The notes beneath the pieces were generated by a model, which saw only the letters and a list, made by a program, of their open reading frames with translations, searched no databases and was not told the DNA's origin. The translations under genes and the position numbers were made by a program. Shown one piece after another: positions 23,403 through 34,199 of a DNA stretch of 64,000 nt. How positions within the stretch are numbered: the stretch's first letter is position 1; the number at the start of each line of letters is the position of its first letter. The DNA is from Zychaea mexicana (taxonomy: Eukaryota > Mucoromycota > Mucoromycetes > Mucorales > Lichtheimiaceae), in NCBI RefSeq assembly GCF_025766255.1, contig NW_026516670.1:186001-250000 (forward strand), read 5' to 3'.

Positions 23403-24241
23403 ATGTTCCGCGCTTTATTAAAAACCCCATACCTTAGGACCGTCATTACTTATCGACCCAATTCTCACGTACCACAAATCTCGTTCTTAGCAAGACATTT
23501 AACGCATTCGACACAAATAAAAATGGCCAACAATTCTGATGCAGAATGGAGAGCAGTCTTGACGCCCGAGCAATTCCGAATTCTTAGAGGAAAAGGTAAA
23601 CCAAAAGTGTGCGAAAGTTTTATAGGTTTTATTCACAAACAGCAAAATAACCAAAAGGAACCGAAATGGCGGGTACTGGTGAATATAACAAGCACTTTGG
23701 AAAGGGTATGCTCATGTTGCTCTAAAGTGAAAGAGCAAGCCGTGATACTTGAGAAAGCGCTGTTTTCTAAGCTTTTTGTATTGTTTCTAGGTGTCTACAA
23801 CTGTGCTGGATGCAACGCCCCGCTGTATGTCTCGGATACCAAATTTGACAGCGGCTGTGGCTGGCCCGCATGTGAGTTACTTTTTTTATATGCGCATGAA
23901 GAAATATTGCATATGCATTGCGAGAGAACTCAATATCTGTTTGTACTATAATTTAACGGTTTGTAGTCTTTGATGCAATTCCTGGTAAATATATGATTGG
24001 AAAATGGGATATGACAACGGTTTTATAGGTATGGTTGTTAAAGGAGATAACCGGGTTCTTTGCTTTAATAGGCGCTGTGGGACGAAACGTAGATAGCAGC
24101 CATGGAATGGAACGTATTGAGATTGTTTGCAACAACTGCGGTGGTCACCTCGGTCACGTCTTTAAGGGCGAAGGATTTGATACGCCCACTGATGAAAGAC
24201 ATTGTGTCAACAGTGTCAGCCTCAAATTTCATGACAAATAA
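23403..24241 (+). CDS. msrB: Peptide methionine (R)-S-oxide reductase (MsrB)
   Basis: Repairs the R epimer of methionine sulfoxide in proteins using thioredoxin-linked electrons. Exons are 23403-23595, 23658-23705, 23791-23871, 23967-23984 and 24072-24241, giving 169 aa in phase. The first 40 residues are basic and hydroxylated with no acidic residues ([20 protein letters not shown]), a probable mitochondrial presequence. An internal Met at residue 41 ([13 protein letters not shown], position 23523) could give a cytosolic form. The fold motifs are [60 protein letters not shown] and [11 protein letters not shown]. Two CxxC pairs (CAGC, CNNC) bind zinc and the Cys of RHCVNS is the catalytic nucleophile by family knowledge. 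Exon 4 is only 18 bp. Confidence 0.95.
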
Positions 24242-24610
24242 ATCTTAACTTTGGATCTTTCTTGATTAAGAAGTCCCCTGTTCCTAGTCAGTGCTCCGTA
24301 TATGAGCCAATGCAAAGAGCACTTTGTTTTAATCGGTCAGAACGGGATGATGCTATGTTTATATTGAACACAGCACTTAAACGCCACTCTTATTTGTTGC
24401 TCTCTACATTAGCATCACTGCTGTTAAGATTCAAGGAATCTGGGGAAGTAGGATTACATGTACGAGCAAGAATTATTTAGTAAAGCGGTAAGTATGTAGA
24501 AGATTCGCAGAATTTAGAGATACAATGCAGGTTCACAGCGGCGCTACGGGAGCAATTTATTCATGTTTATCATTATATATATTTCAACGATTAGCACACG
24601 CTAATTTCAA
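24242..24610. other. Intergenic, no feature seen
   Basis: Short stretch after MsrB with no recognisable signal before the decayed integrase. Confidence 0.4.
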
Positions 24611-24619
24611 AATACATAC

Positions 24620-25420
24620 CAGCAAACAGTGCAACAACAGATTATCATTGTCCATACAAAGGATGTATTCTTAAAAGACGTCGTTTCGTCTCTAGTCATA
24701 GCAAAGATTATTTTATCTATATTGACCGTTTCTATCGTCGCGGCACCCCTCTCAAATTTGTAGTCAACAAGAAAGCTACTGCTCAACATCTCATAATGGA
24801 TGATGCATGAGCACCCCTTCGGTGAACACTTTAATTTTCAAAAACTTGCGCGAATTTGCTCGCCGTTGTGATTATTGGTACGGTATGTTATGGGACATGC
24901 ACGACGGTGCGACAGGTGTCAACACACTGGGAAGGCTGCAATATGTGAACAGCTGCGTTACATTGTCTACATTGATATCAAACATTTTCCCTCTCACGTG
25001 CTGGTCACCAAGGTGTGATTTCAGCCGTAGGTTTTTCAACGCACGCAAACGCTGCAAAAAGTTTATTCTATTCTTTTATGATCATGTAATCAGCAAACGT
25101 TCTGTGTCGCGTGTATTTGTATCTGATATTGGAAGCCAAATTCTTTGTTTCAAATAGCTATGAATACCTTTTCGATAGAATTGCATACCATTTCACCTGA
25201 GAACAGTGCTTCCAATGAGCTATGTGAGCGCTGGATTTTGGCGCCAGATAGAATGATGAAGATAGTAAACAAAGAGGAAAAACTCGAGTTGCACACGTAT
25301 TTACCAGCTGCTGTTTTCGCGTACCGTACTACTCGCCAGGCACCGAGTCATTTTGAACCTTCTATTATTTGCTGTACGGTAATAAATCATATTATCCAAT
25401 GAACCGAACTATGGAAGTCG
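24620..25420 (+). pseudogene. Decayed Ty3/gypsy-type integrase
   Basis: Remnant of an LTR-retrotransposon integrase, broken by stops and frameshifts. In one frame near 24820-24960 the text HPFGEHFNFQKLA...RRCDRCQHTGK matches the H-H-C-C zinc region in order and spacing. Further on, 25160-25350 reads as a worn version of the core end, with LPAAVFAYRTTRQ, typical of the segment before the C-terminal domain. No LTRs were found at its sides. It belongs to no intact element in this window. Confidence 0.6.
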
Positions 25421-26765
25421 ATATCAGACCTAAAGAAACAGGCGAGGAAGAAATGATAGACGACACGTGAATCATAAGACACAAAGTTCGAAGAAGATTC
25501 AGCAGCAGGCCATTTCTTCTACAAGCAATCACAGAAAAAACAAATTCCAACTCAAGAACGAAAACGATTAGCCGAAAAGAATCATCTGTTGCAGCCCCCT
25601 GTAATGTTGACAATCATGTTAAAGTGTATCGAGAGAGTCTAGATACCTCCTGGTGATGCGCTTTAGAAGACGTGTTCTTGGGTCCATACATTATCCATTC
25701 TGTAAATAAATAAGGAAGAAACTTACTATCTAAAAACAATGGATGAAGGATAGTTATTCTCACAATCTGTTCATGGCAATAACTGAAAATCAATACTTTA
25801 CCATGAATTGGATTTCGTATATAACCTCGCGTTCTTTACATTTTAACCGGGGACCAATTTGAACTTCGCTACATCCATCATGCAGAATAGAACAGCAACG
25901 ACAACAGAACAAGCCATTTTCCCTGACCTCATTCTCACTACTCGAGATGAAGTACCCCCTACAGATCTTTTCTTTTGCTTGTATGCACGGCAGAAGTTAA
26001 AATTTTAATCCAGAATAAAAATTCATGTGCGGATTACTATATTTGCAGTAAGAGAGATGAAACAGCTCAGTATCAATTTATCCAGCGTTGAGCAATTCCA
26101 TTTAGTAAACATTGGGCAGCAAAAACAGAAATATGTGTTGCCTTCCTCTGGGTATACGACGGTAGTAGTGCCCTTCTTTCAGGTACCGCACCTTACAAGA
26201 AGCTAATGCGCGCAGACTACAATCACCCGTTCGTGTCATACGGTCTGTTGTAGATTTGTTGATTCATCTGCATCTTCACTACAAGTAATTATAGTAGAGT
26301 CAGTAGCCTTCGCGTCAGCCAGCATTAGCATAGTTTCTGCTCGGGAACTTACCGGGTCACCACAACATGCCAAACATTTGTGTAATTGTTCCTAGCTGCC
26401 ATCATTAACGTCATAGGATACCACTACCTGTCTTCGTAGACATCACAGTATAACCTTCCCGGTACCCATTGCCAGCCCAACGACGTATGCATCTTCCTAT
26501 CTTACGAGACCATGAAAAAACACTCTCGCAAAATACACCAGCTAGTTAACACTCAAAATACATAATACCTTCATGAAATTCATATAAATCACCTCCGCTA
26601 CATAAAATCAGGTTTTTTCAAGCCTTTCCTGTTCAATTACTGCCATAAATGATACTGAAGGATCGAATGGATGCGTTCAAGTGTTATCAGGTATTCTCTG
26701 GTAAAGAAGTCACTGATAAAAAGCCTTAAATAAAATCATTATAACTATCGATTCTTTATCAAATT
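25421..26765. other. Intergenic, no feature seen
   Basis: About 1.3 kb of A/T-rich sequence without a gene, tRNA or repeat that I could recognise. Confidence 0.4.
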
Positions 26766-26773
26766 ATCACATA

Positions 26774-27970
26774 TAGGGGTCGCAATTGGACGGGTCAAAA
26801 CTCGGGTTGACGGGTCAAGACTGATTTCAATGTAGTGATGAAGGAAGTGTCAATCAACCTGAACTTGAGCGCTGGAAGTGCAAAACTCCATATATATATA
26901 GCTCTCCAAGATGATGGCACGCAAATTCCTAGCAGTGCTAGCAACTCTACGTTTTGAGTGATTATTCCTAAAGGTAAAGGGTTTTGTGCCATCACAAAGA
27001 AATCGCTTGGGCTCACATGATTTGAAGAAAGCATAATATTTAAAGTGTGGTTGAAAATCGACTTCCCTATATGCCCCTAATCCTTTTCCCTTTTCTTTTC
27101 ACTTCTTTCTTCTTCCTTCGATTTTCTTTTCTCAATTCCTTTTCTGTCTTTTGTCAAATCGCGTCTCTTACTGCCACTCTATTGTATATTCTCATAGCAC
27201 TATTGCTACTTCTTTACTCCTATCATATATATTGCTTATAGCTTACTTATCCCATATTGTTGAATATAAAATATAATCCCACAATAAAAAGAATTAAGTA
27301 CGTTTGATGCTATAGTTCTATAGCAGACATATTGACAACTAATGATGCTTCCCAACAAGAAGATTGACTACTCAAATACAAGTACCTCATACATATTATA
27401 TGTATACACGGGTCACAACGGGTCAACGGGTCGGGTCAAGGGTTGGACGGGTCGACCCGCGGGTCAGAAAAGCATCAACCCGACCCGTTGACCTGTCCTC
27501 AACCCGCGGGTTGGTTTTGACCTGTGGTGAACCACATTAATACACTGCTTAAGATATCAACAATAAGATATTCGGTTAAACATTATAGCACACACGTATG
27601 AACTACGCATCTCGGCTAAACACTATTGAATAAAATCTCTCACTCAGATGATCCACCTTACGTGAACAGGACAATGAACCTATCAACAGGTACCTCGGCC
27701 ATTACATCAGCTAACGCCGGTTTCAAAGATGTGCCCGATTGACATAACGACTTCAGGAGAAGTTCTGATACGTCCTTGATCCATCCTCTATCACATAGTT
27801 TATCCATTAGTCGGATGAATTGATATCGCCGTCTTAATAGCTAGAATATAAAAGAGCTTTATCTTTTGTTGGAATAAAACATCATCTCAAAGATACTTAA
27901 TCTTGTCCCTTATTATCTTATATTAAAGCTCTATTCATCACATGACCCGCGGGTCAGATTGCGACCCCTA
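26774..27970 (+). mobile_element. Non-autonomous hAT-like element, copy A, with a nested solo LTR
   Basis: The ends are TAGGGGTCGCAATTGG and CAGATTGCGACCCCTA, imperfect terminal inverted repeats. The element is flanked by a perfect 8-bp duplication ATCACATA (26766-26773 and 27971-27978), the length made by hAT transposases. No transposase is encoded. Both subterminal regions carry many GGGTC/GACCC repeats. A solo LTR at 27523-27942 interrupts it; without that insert the element is about 770 bp. Confidence 0.85.
27523..27942 (+). mobile_element. Solo LTR nested in hAT copy A
   Basis: 420 bp beginning TGTGGTGAACC and ending TTCATCACA (TG...CA), flanked by a 5-bp duplication TGACC at 27518-27522 and 27943-27947. 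The same LTR sequence recurs split at 30848-30919 and 47127-47466, and as a 57-bp end at 48448-48504, so the family is represented more than once here. Confidence 0.88.
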
Positions 27971-27978
27971 ATCACATA

Positions 27979-29028
27979 TATACCCTTTCCCACCGCTCAA
28001 TTTTTTCTGTCTGTGCCACCCCTCCGGTAACAATAAAAGACATCGTCTCTCCAAAATTCCATAAGCCTTCTCAATGCAATTGATCAAACAGAGATTATTC
28101 GCAGCTACAATTGAAGCATAGTCTATTCCCAATAAAGCCCGTAGTCCCAAAGAAACTCTTGTGTTTCGAGACCTGTTCTGGTCAAGTTATATGGTAATGT
28201 AACTGCAGCACTAGACCCCTAGGGCACGGGACATACTATCTGTCTAAAGAAAAAGCAGTAGTCTAAAGGTTGAAGCAAAAAACGGTCATGACACTAATGG
28301 ATATATTCTAATAATAAAATCAGTCGCGACTTAGTGGGCCGACGTTATTTTTAAACTGATTGATGTGAAAGGGGACGGAATGGAACCTTAAGATTCCACT
28401 GTTTAGTTACCAATTGTTTGATGATTTCGTGAAAAAAAGCCTACTACTCTCCCTCTAAAAAATTACAATTTCATGAACCTCGTCCACAACAAAGAAGAAA
28501 ATTACGACAAGACTTAAACAAAGAAAAGAGAAAAATGATTTTTGGCGAGCTATCATTTCACAAGTAATACATCGAGAGAACGAGTATGTTTTGATGGTAA
28601 CGTACGCGTGTTGTTTGTTCTAGGTGTGGTTAGCATCGGATGATTGCTGGAATTTGATATATGAAATTACTGTCTATACAACTAGGTGGCTCTATAAGTT
28701 TGGTCGTTGAGTATGAGCTCATTGTGATAGAGGAGTAAAAGAGTATGCAAAACCATTGTACAAGGACTGATTAAGAAATTACAATGTGGCCATTATTTTT
28801 CTTCTTAGAAAGCTTTTCTTTCAATATTTCCTCTTACTATTTATTGCAGCAAAAGCTATCTACCAGGAAAGGCTGTGTTTTACTTTCCTTTCCGCTTATA
28901 CAACATTGAAAGAAACGTGTAATAAGCCGGATCATACGCAATTAAAAAAGCTCTGGGCCGCCGCTACTGTGAAGGTTACACAAACATGAGTAAATATTCA
29001 AGTCAATAATTGACAAAATTTTAATGTT
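27979..29028. other. Intergenic, no clear feature
   Basis: A minus-strand frame at 27980-28150 (reading LLGIDYASIVAANNLCLINC) looks protein-like and may be an element fragment, but no family could be named. The rest shows nothing recognisable. Confidence 0.3.
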
Positions 29029-29111
29029 TCCAGCTGAGGGGTTTGAACCCTCGCCCTCTTTCGAGGATCAGATCTTAAGTCTGACACCTTAGACCACTCG
29101 GTCAAACTGGA
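29029..29111 (-). tRNA. tRNA-Leu (anticodon TAA)
   Basis: The 83-nt minus-strand sequence folds as a class II tRNA. The acceptor pairs TCCAGTT with AGCTGGA. The D arm contains ACCGAGTGGT. The anticodon stem TCAGA/TCTGA closes loop CTTAAGA with anticodon TAA. A long variable arm CCTCGAAAGAGG and T arm GAGGGTTCAAACCCCTC follow. No intron. Internal A- and B-box sequences are intact. Confidence 0.93.
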
Positions 29112-29516
29112 GATGTTGGGTATGCTGTAGCATAGAAACATTTTAATTCGGCTACACAAATGGCGTCGAAAAAAAATATAATTCTGCCATAGGAATCCAG
29201 GTCGACCTGTAAAATAGTTCAGCCCTTTGGTTTTGCCAAGGATGGATTAGTTCAACGATCATCCCTTGTTCAATAAATGCTCCCAGTTCCTACAATATTC
29301 CCTGTATATTTTCAGTATCTACTGGAGAAACCTGGTCTAGTATTAAATAATAGCTTATGGGTGCAATAACTTTCAAAAATATAGTGAAGAATACAAAAAT
29401 TTAAATTTCTAATATTCTTGTAAAAAACATTTTTTGCTAAGGTTTTCTAATATACTTACTTATAAAAAGGTATATCAAGTCTTATATTATTTTTTATATA
29501 TCATCTATAGAAGTAG

Positions 29517-30411
29517 TAGGGGTCGCAATCTGACCCGTGGGTCAAAACCGACCCGCGGGTTGAGGACGGGTCAACGGGTCGGGTTGATGCTTTTCTGACC
29601 CGCGGGTCAACCCGTCTAACCCTTGACCCGACCCGTTGACCCGTTGTAATCCGTGTATACATATGATATCTATGAGGTACTTGTATTCAAGTAGTCAATC
29701 TTCTTGTTGGAAAGGATCATTATATTAAAGATGTAGTTGTCAATATGTCTGCTATAGAACTGTAACATAAAACGTACTTATATTCTTTTTCATTGTGGGA
29801 TCATATTTTATATTCAAAAGTGTAAGATAAGTAAGCTATAAGCAATATATGTAATAGTAGTAAAGAAGTAGCAAAGTAAAGAAGTAGCAATAGTACAATG
29901 AGAATAGACAATAGAGAGTGACAGTGAGAGACGAGATTTGACAAAAGACGTAGAAGGAATTAAGAAAAGAGAAATGAAAGAAGAAGGAAGAAATGAAAAG
30001 AAAAGGGAAAAGGGAAAAGGATTACGGGCATTTAAAGGAAGTCGATTTTTAACCACACTTTAACCATTATGCTTTCTTTAATGCATGTGAGCGCAAACGA
30101 TTTCTTTTGTTATGGCACAAACCCTTTACCTTTAAGAATAATCACACAAAACGTAGATATTGCTAGCACTGCTAGGAATTTGCGTGCCATCATCTTAGAG
30201 AGCTGTGTATACATGTAGTTTTGCACTTCCAGTGCTCAAGCTCAGGTTGATTGACACCTCCTTTGTCACCAAATCAAAATCAGTAGTGACCCGTCAACCC
30301 GAGTTTTGACCCATCGGGTTGAATGGGTCGGGTCGGGTCAGTGTTTTCTTGACCCGTGGGTCAACGGGTCAGACCCTTGACCCGACCCGACCCGTCCAAT
30401 TGCGACCCCTA
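29517..30411 (-). mobile_element. Non-autonomous hAT-like element, copy B (inverted)
   Basis: 895 bp of the same family as copy A in the opposite orientation: its right end CCAATTGCGACCCCTA is the complement of copy A's left end. A perfect 8-bp duplication AGAAGTAG flanks it (29509-29516 and 30412-30419). Subterminal GGGTC/GACCC arrays are present at both ends. No transposase is encoded. Confidence 0.87.
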
Positions 30412-30431
30412 AGAAGTAGTATCCTTCTAAT

Positions 30432-30847
30432 TAGGTATCGCAATTGGATAGGACAGGTCAGGTCAAGGGTTGGACCTATTGACCCATGAGTCAAGAAAAC
30501 ACTAACCCAACCTAACCTGTTCAACCTGACAGGTCAAAACTCGGGTTGATGGGTCAAGACTGATTTTGATGTGGTGATGAAGGAAGTGTCAATCAACCTG
30601 AACTTGAGCACTGGAAGTACAAAACTCCATATATATAGCTCTCCAAGATGATGGCACGCAAATTCCTAGCAGTGCTAGTAACATCTACTTTTAAAGGTAA
30701 AGGGTTGTGCCATCACAAAAAAATTAGCTTTAGCTCACATCATGTATTAAAGAAAGCATAATATATAGTTAAAGTGTGGTTGAAAATCAACTTCCCTATA
30801 TACCCCTAATCCTTTTCTTTTTCCCTTTAGTCTTGAATATAAAATAT
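30432..30847 (+). mobile_element. hAT-like element copy C, left half
   Basis: It starts TAGGTATCGCAATTGGATAG, a diverged copy of the family terminus, and follows copy A internally up to AAAATAT at 30847. There an LTR beginning TGTGATGAACC interrupts it. The rest of the element resumes at 48505. The left flanking 8 bp (CTTCTAAT) do not match the sequence after the right half. Confidence 0.78.
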
Positions 30848-30919
30848 TGTGATGAACCACTTAATACACCACTCAAGATATCAACAATAAGATATATGGT
30901 TAAACATTATAGCACACAC
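30848..30919 (+). mobile_element. 5' LTR, first 72 bp
   Basis: Matches the first part of the solo LTR at 27523 up to GCACACAC and then changes abruptly to unrelated sequence at 30920. The LTR resumes at 47127. The 5 bp before it (AATAT, 30843-30847) are duplicated at 48505-48509 after the 3' LTR end. Confidence 0.8.
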
Positions 30920-31120
30920 AATATAACGAGTTTCTATAGGCAGATGTGGCATCCTTCTATCGCACCATTGACGGTATTCCATTTGCTTATTGACATAGGT
31001 TTTCTTCGTGTTGGCTGGGTGTGCTTCGAGTGCTTCACGGTGCGTTTCATTCATAGATTCACGCATAGCCATTTGCGAGACCTGATACGTAGAGGAGCTG
31101 GCAGTGGTGTTGAGAGACAT
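30920..31120 (-). pseudogene. Truncated N-terminus of a Crypton-like tyrosine recombinase
   Basis: On the minus strand an ATG at 31120 opens a frame of about 67 codons that ends at the breakpoint at 30920. The text HREALEAHPANTKKTYVNKQMEYRQWCDRR resembles (in pieces HPANTKKTY and KQMEYRQWCD) the N-terminal SAM-like domain of fungal Crypton/Gcr1-domain recombinase proteins. The catalytic domain is absent. Family assignment rests on recollection of the motif and is moderate at best. Confidence 0.4.
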
Positions 31121-31483
31121 AATTGACAAAGATGTGTTAGAAAAAAGTGTAGAGCTTGAAAAGTTGGAAATGTATTGCAAAAAAATAAAGGCAACATTTT
31201 TGAGAATAGTAAATGGTCTTTTATTTATATCATTTGTGATAGCAAAGAAAACACTGATGCTCATCTAATTGAGAATGAGTCAATGTACGTGTTATTGTAT
31301 TGTTACTGCTACGCTTGTTGAGTCTAAGGATGTATGTCATGTCAAAGGCATATACAAGATGTGTCATAAATGATTCATAGCGGTGACCTAGCAGGTACTC
31401 AATTTTTTTCTACAATGCGATTATGTGTGTAAGGTCACAATTTGGCTGGTGACTCAGTTTTGTGACCCAAGCCAATCCCCGAA
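31121..31483. other. Element-associated sequence, no gene
   Basis: A/T-rich sequence between the Crypton-like fragment and the DIRS remnant. It could be the promoter side of the former or worn sequence of the latter. Confidence 0.3.
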
Positions 31484-33781
31484 GATAACTCCTTATTATC
31501 AATTGGAAGAAGAGCGACATCAAACCCAAGACGGTCCAAAAATTCTTGGGTTTCTAGTTCAACACCATTACAGGCATCATCAAGGTACCACAAGACAAGA
31601 TGAAAAAACTGATGAAACGCATCAAACAAGTCCAAGATCAGACATTCTCCTGCCGCTGGGTGGCAGGCATGCTAGGAAAGATGACAGTGATGCTTCCAGC
31701 GATAGGCGACGCACTATTACATATCCGCCATATTCAGCGAGATTTGACAAAGATTCTACACAAGAGCAGGCAGAACTAGGAAGCAGCATGTCCGTTGTCA
31801 CGGTTAGCCAAGGAGGATCTAACCTGGTGGCAAAACATAGCAGAAAGCCGGAATGGATTACCAATTCGAAGAGCACCCGAGCGACCTCTAGACGTAACAA
31901 TACATGTCGACGCATCACTATCTGGCTGGGGCGTGGCATCCGAACTAGGAGAATATGCGGGGTATTGGCGGACAGCAGACCAAGCGGAATCAATAAACGT
32001 AAGAGAATTGTCGGTCATCAAGATTGCACTAGAAATATATACCAAGACTTGCATGAACAAGACATTGCATATACACACAGACAACATCACAGCTTTAAAA
32101 TATGCAAGCAAACAGGGAGGCACAGCGTCAGAAAAACTACAACAGCTAGCATTATTACAAATCCAAGACTTATGTATCCGTCACAACCTGACAGTCAAGT
32201 ATTTTCATGTACCCGGAGTCAAGAACGAGACAGCGGATCGTTTAAGCAGAAGGTCCAAGTTAATATACGAATGGACATTATCGCGGATGAAGTTCAACCA
32301 GATTCAGCGGCAGCGGGGACCTCTCAAGATAGATGCCTTCGCGGCGTGGCACAACCACAGACTAGCGAATTATTGGACACTCCATCCAGACGGGAAGGCA
32401 ATGGCGATAGATGCCTTCCAACAACGATGGCCCAGCAAGGGTCTATATTTACATCCACCTTGGCGACTGATCCCCAAGGTTATACACAAGTTCAAGAAGG
32501 ATCGGGTATATCAAGCAGTACTAGTGACACCGATATGGCAGACACAGTATTGGTGGCCGATGATCCTATAACACACACGAGAACCGCCGATACTCTTCCA
32601 GATCAACAAGAATATAACGCTGACCGCATGGAGATTATGGCGCGTGCGTGGAAGGCACAAGGCGTGAATTTGAAGACAGCTGAATATTTGGCGAGGGCGA
32701 CTCGTAGTTCAACAAGGCGTGCTTACAATCGTTATTGGCTACGATATGCAAGATGGCGTACCTGCCAAGAACCGCCCATAGACCCAGAAGGTTATAATCC
32801 GAAAGCATTGTCCGAATTTCTAGTAGAACATGAAAGTCTGTTTTATGACTACCTAAATGGCATAAGGTCAGCAGTTGCGTCGGTCTACAAGGCGACACAC
32901 CCATGGAAACCACCCATTGCAGAAAATCAGCTTGTCAAGCAGTTTTTTGCCAGTAAGAAACGAGCCACGTATAAGCAACCAAATGTTAGTCAAGAGATTT
33001 GGGATATTCAGTTGGTACTGGAAAAATTGCGGTCATGGGACCATCTGCAGTATTACCACTGGATAAACTACAAAGGAAATCGATAATGTTACTTTGTTTG
33101 GCGACTCTTTGGCGTACAAGATCGGACATAGGAAGACTCAAGAAGAAAGACGTTACGTTACACTACGAGGGTGTTCGATGCACGGGCGTTACAATAATAG
33201 TCTGGGAACCGAAGGAATCGCAAAGCAAGGTGTCTCGGTTGGGAACAATTGACGATCAAGAGATGTGCCCAGTGAAGACGTTAGAAATGTGGCCCCAAAA
33301 ATCGATAACACTCCGCGACAAGCTGCCCGTAGATCACACATTGTTCTTAGCGAATATTCGAAAAACACCACGATCGATTAGTCCAATAACAGTAGCCAAT
33401 TGGGTGAAGGAGATAATGCGCGAGTCCGGCGTGGATACGTCTATCTTCAAGGCCCATTCAACCAGATCGGCAGCTAGCACAAAAGCGGTCGAACGAGGAA
33501 TTCCAGTGGAACTCGTCAAGGAACATGGGCATTGGAGCACACGCAGTTCAACTTTCGAATCTTACTATTATCGTCCTCGAAATCAACATGATCGCGGTAG
33601 ACAGATTACAACAAGCATTTTTTCGCGTACGGACAACAATACCACCACATCAGAGGATGAAGCGGAGGCAACAAGGATTGGGTTAGGAACGAAGACCAAT
33701 ACGACAGTTGCCGTAGAGGAATCCGAAGATGTGGTGGGTGCCCGCCCATGGTACCAACGTCTTGCTTGGCCCTTCCCTTAA
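31484..33781 (+). pseudogene. DIRS-type retroelement remnant: RT end, RNase H and tyrosine recombinase
   Basis: 5'-truncated DIRS element. Frame 1 begins inside the reverse transcriptase (INWKKSDIKPKTVQKFLGF) and continues through the DIRS RNase H (IHVDASLSGWGVASE, IHTDNITALKYASKQGG, GVKNETADRLSR) to a stop at 32571. An in-frame TAG at 31777-31779 breaks it. A second frame starts at ATG 32535, overlapping as in intact DIRS elements, and encodes the tyrosine recombinase. One frameshift near 33040 is needed to join its halves. The catalytic region shows AHSTRSAASTKA, EHGHWSTRSSTFESYYY: the R, H-x-x-R, H/W and Tyr positions are present. The gag gene and the 5' inverted repeat are missing. The 3' side carries a 40-bp inverted repeat (33698/33900). 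Confidence 0.85.
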
Positions 33782-33939
33782 TTACAAACACGAAAAAATT
33801 GTTTAACTTAGCTTAGAAAGAACTAGATTGTATCAGAATAGAGGAAAAAACTTTTTATATATAATTGCTGAGAATAAAGCGCGGCTAGAAGAGCTATTAC
33901 CACCACATCTTCGGATTCCTCTACGGCAACTGTCGTATT
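33698..33939. repeat. 40-bp perfect inverted repeat at the DIRS 3' end
   Basis: Arm 33698-33737 inside the recombinase frame is exactly complementary to 33900-33939, separated by 162 bp. DIRS elements carry inverted terminal repeats and an internal complementary region used in circular-intermediate formation; this pair probably represents that end structure. Confidence 0.75.
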
Positions 33940-34199
33940 TACTGTTTACAGTAAAATTAATTATTATAGATTGATACCTAAAGAAGTGGTTCATAGAAAT
34001 GATGAAATTAATGTCATTGATGACAATGAAAATGTGCTTGCTTCAGTAACTATAGATGACGGCACAACATCAGTAATACCAGCACCGACAACAACATTAT
34101 TGAGTCCTCAAGGCACACCATTAGCATCCACCATCAGCTGCACTATCCATTCTCTATTGTTGTCATAGTGCATAGTAACCGCCGCTTTTTGATACAATC

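Noticed and set aside
27047..27241. Hydrophobic frames shared by hAT copies A and B
   Set aside because: They come from T-rich internal sequence common to the element family and differ by frameshifts; not a gene.
28786..28989. Plus-strand frame of 67 codons near tRNA-Leu
   Set aside because: A/T-rich chance frame without motif or promoter.
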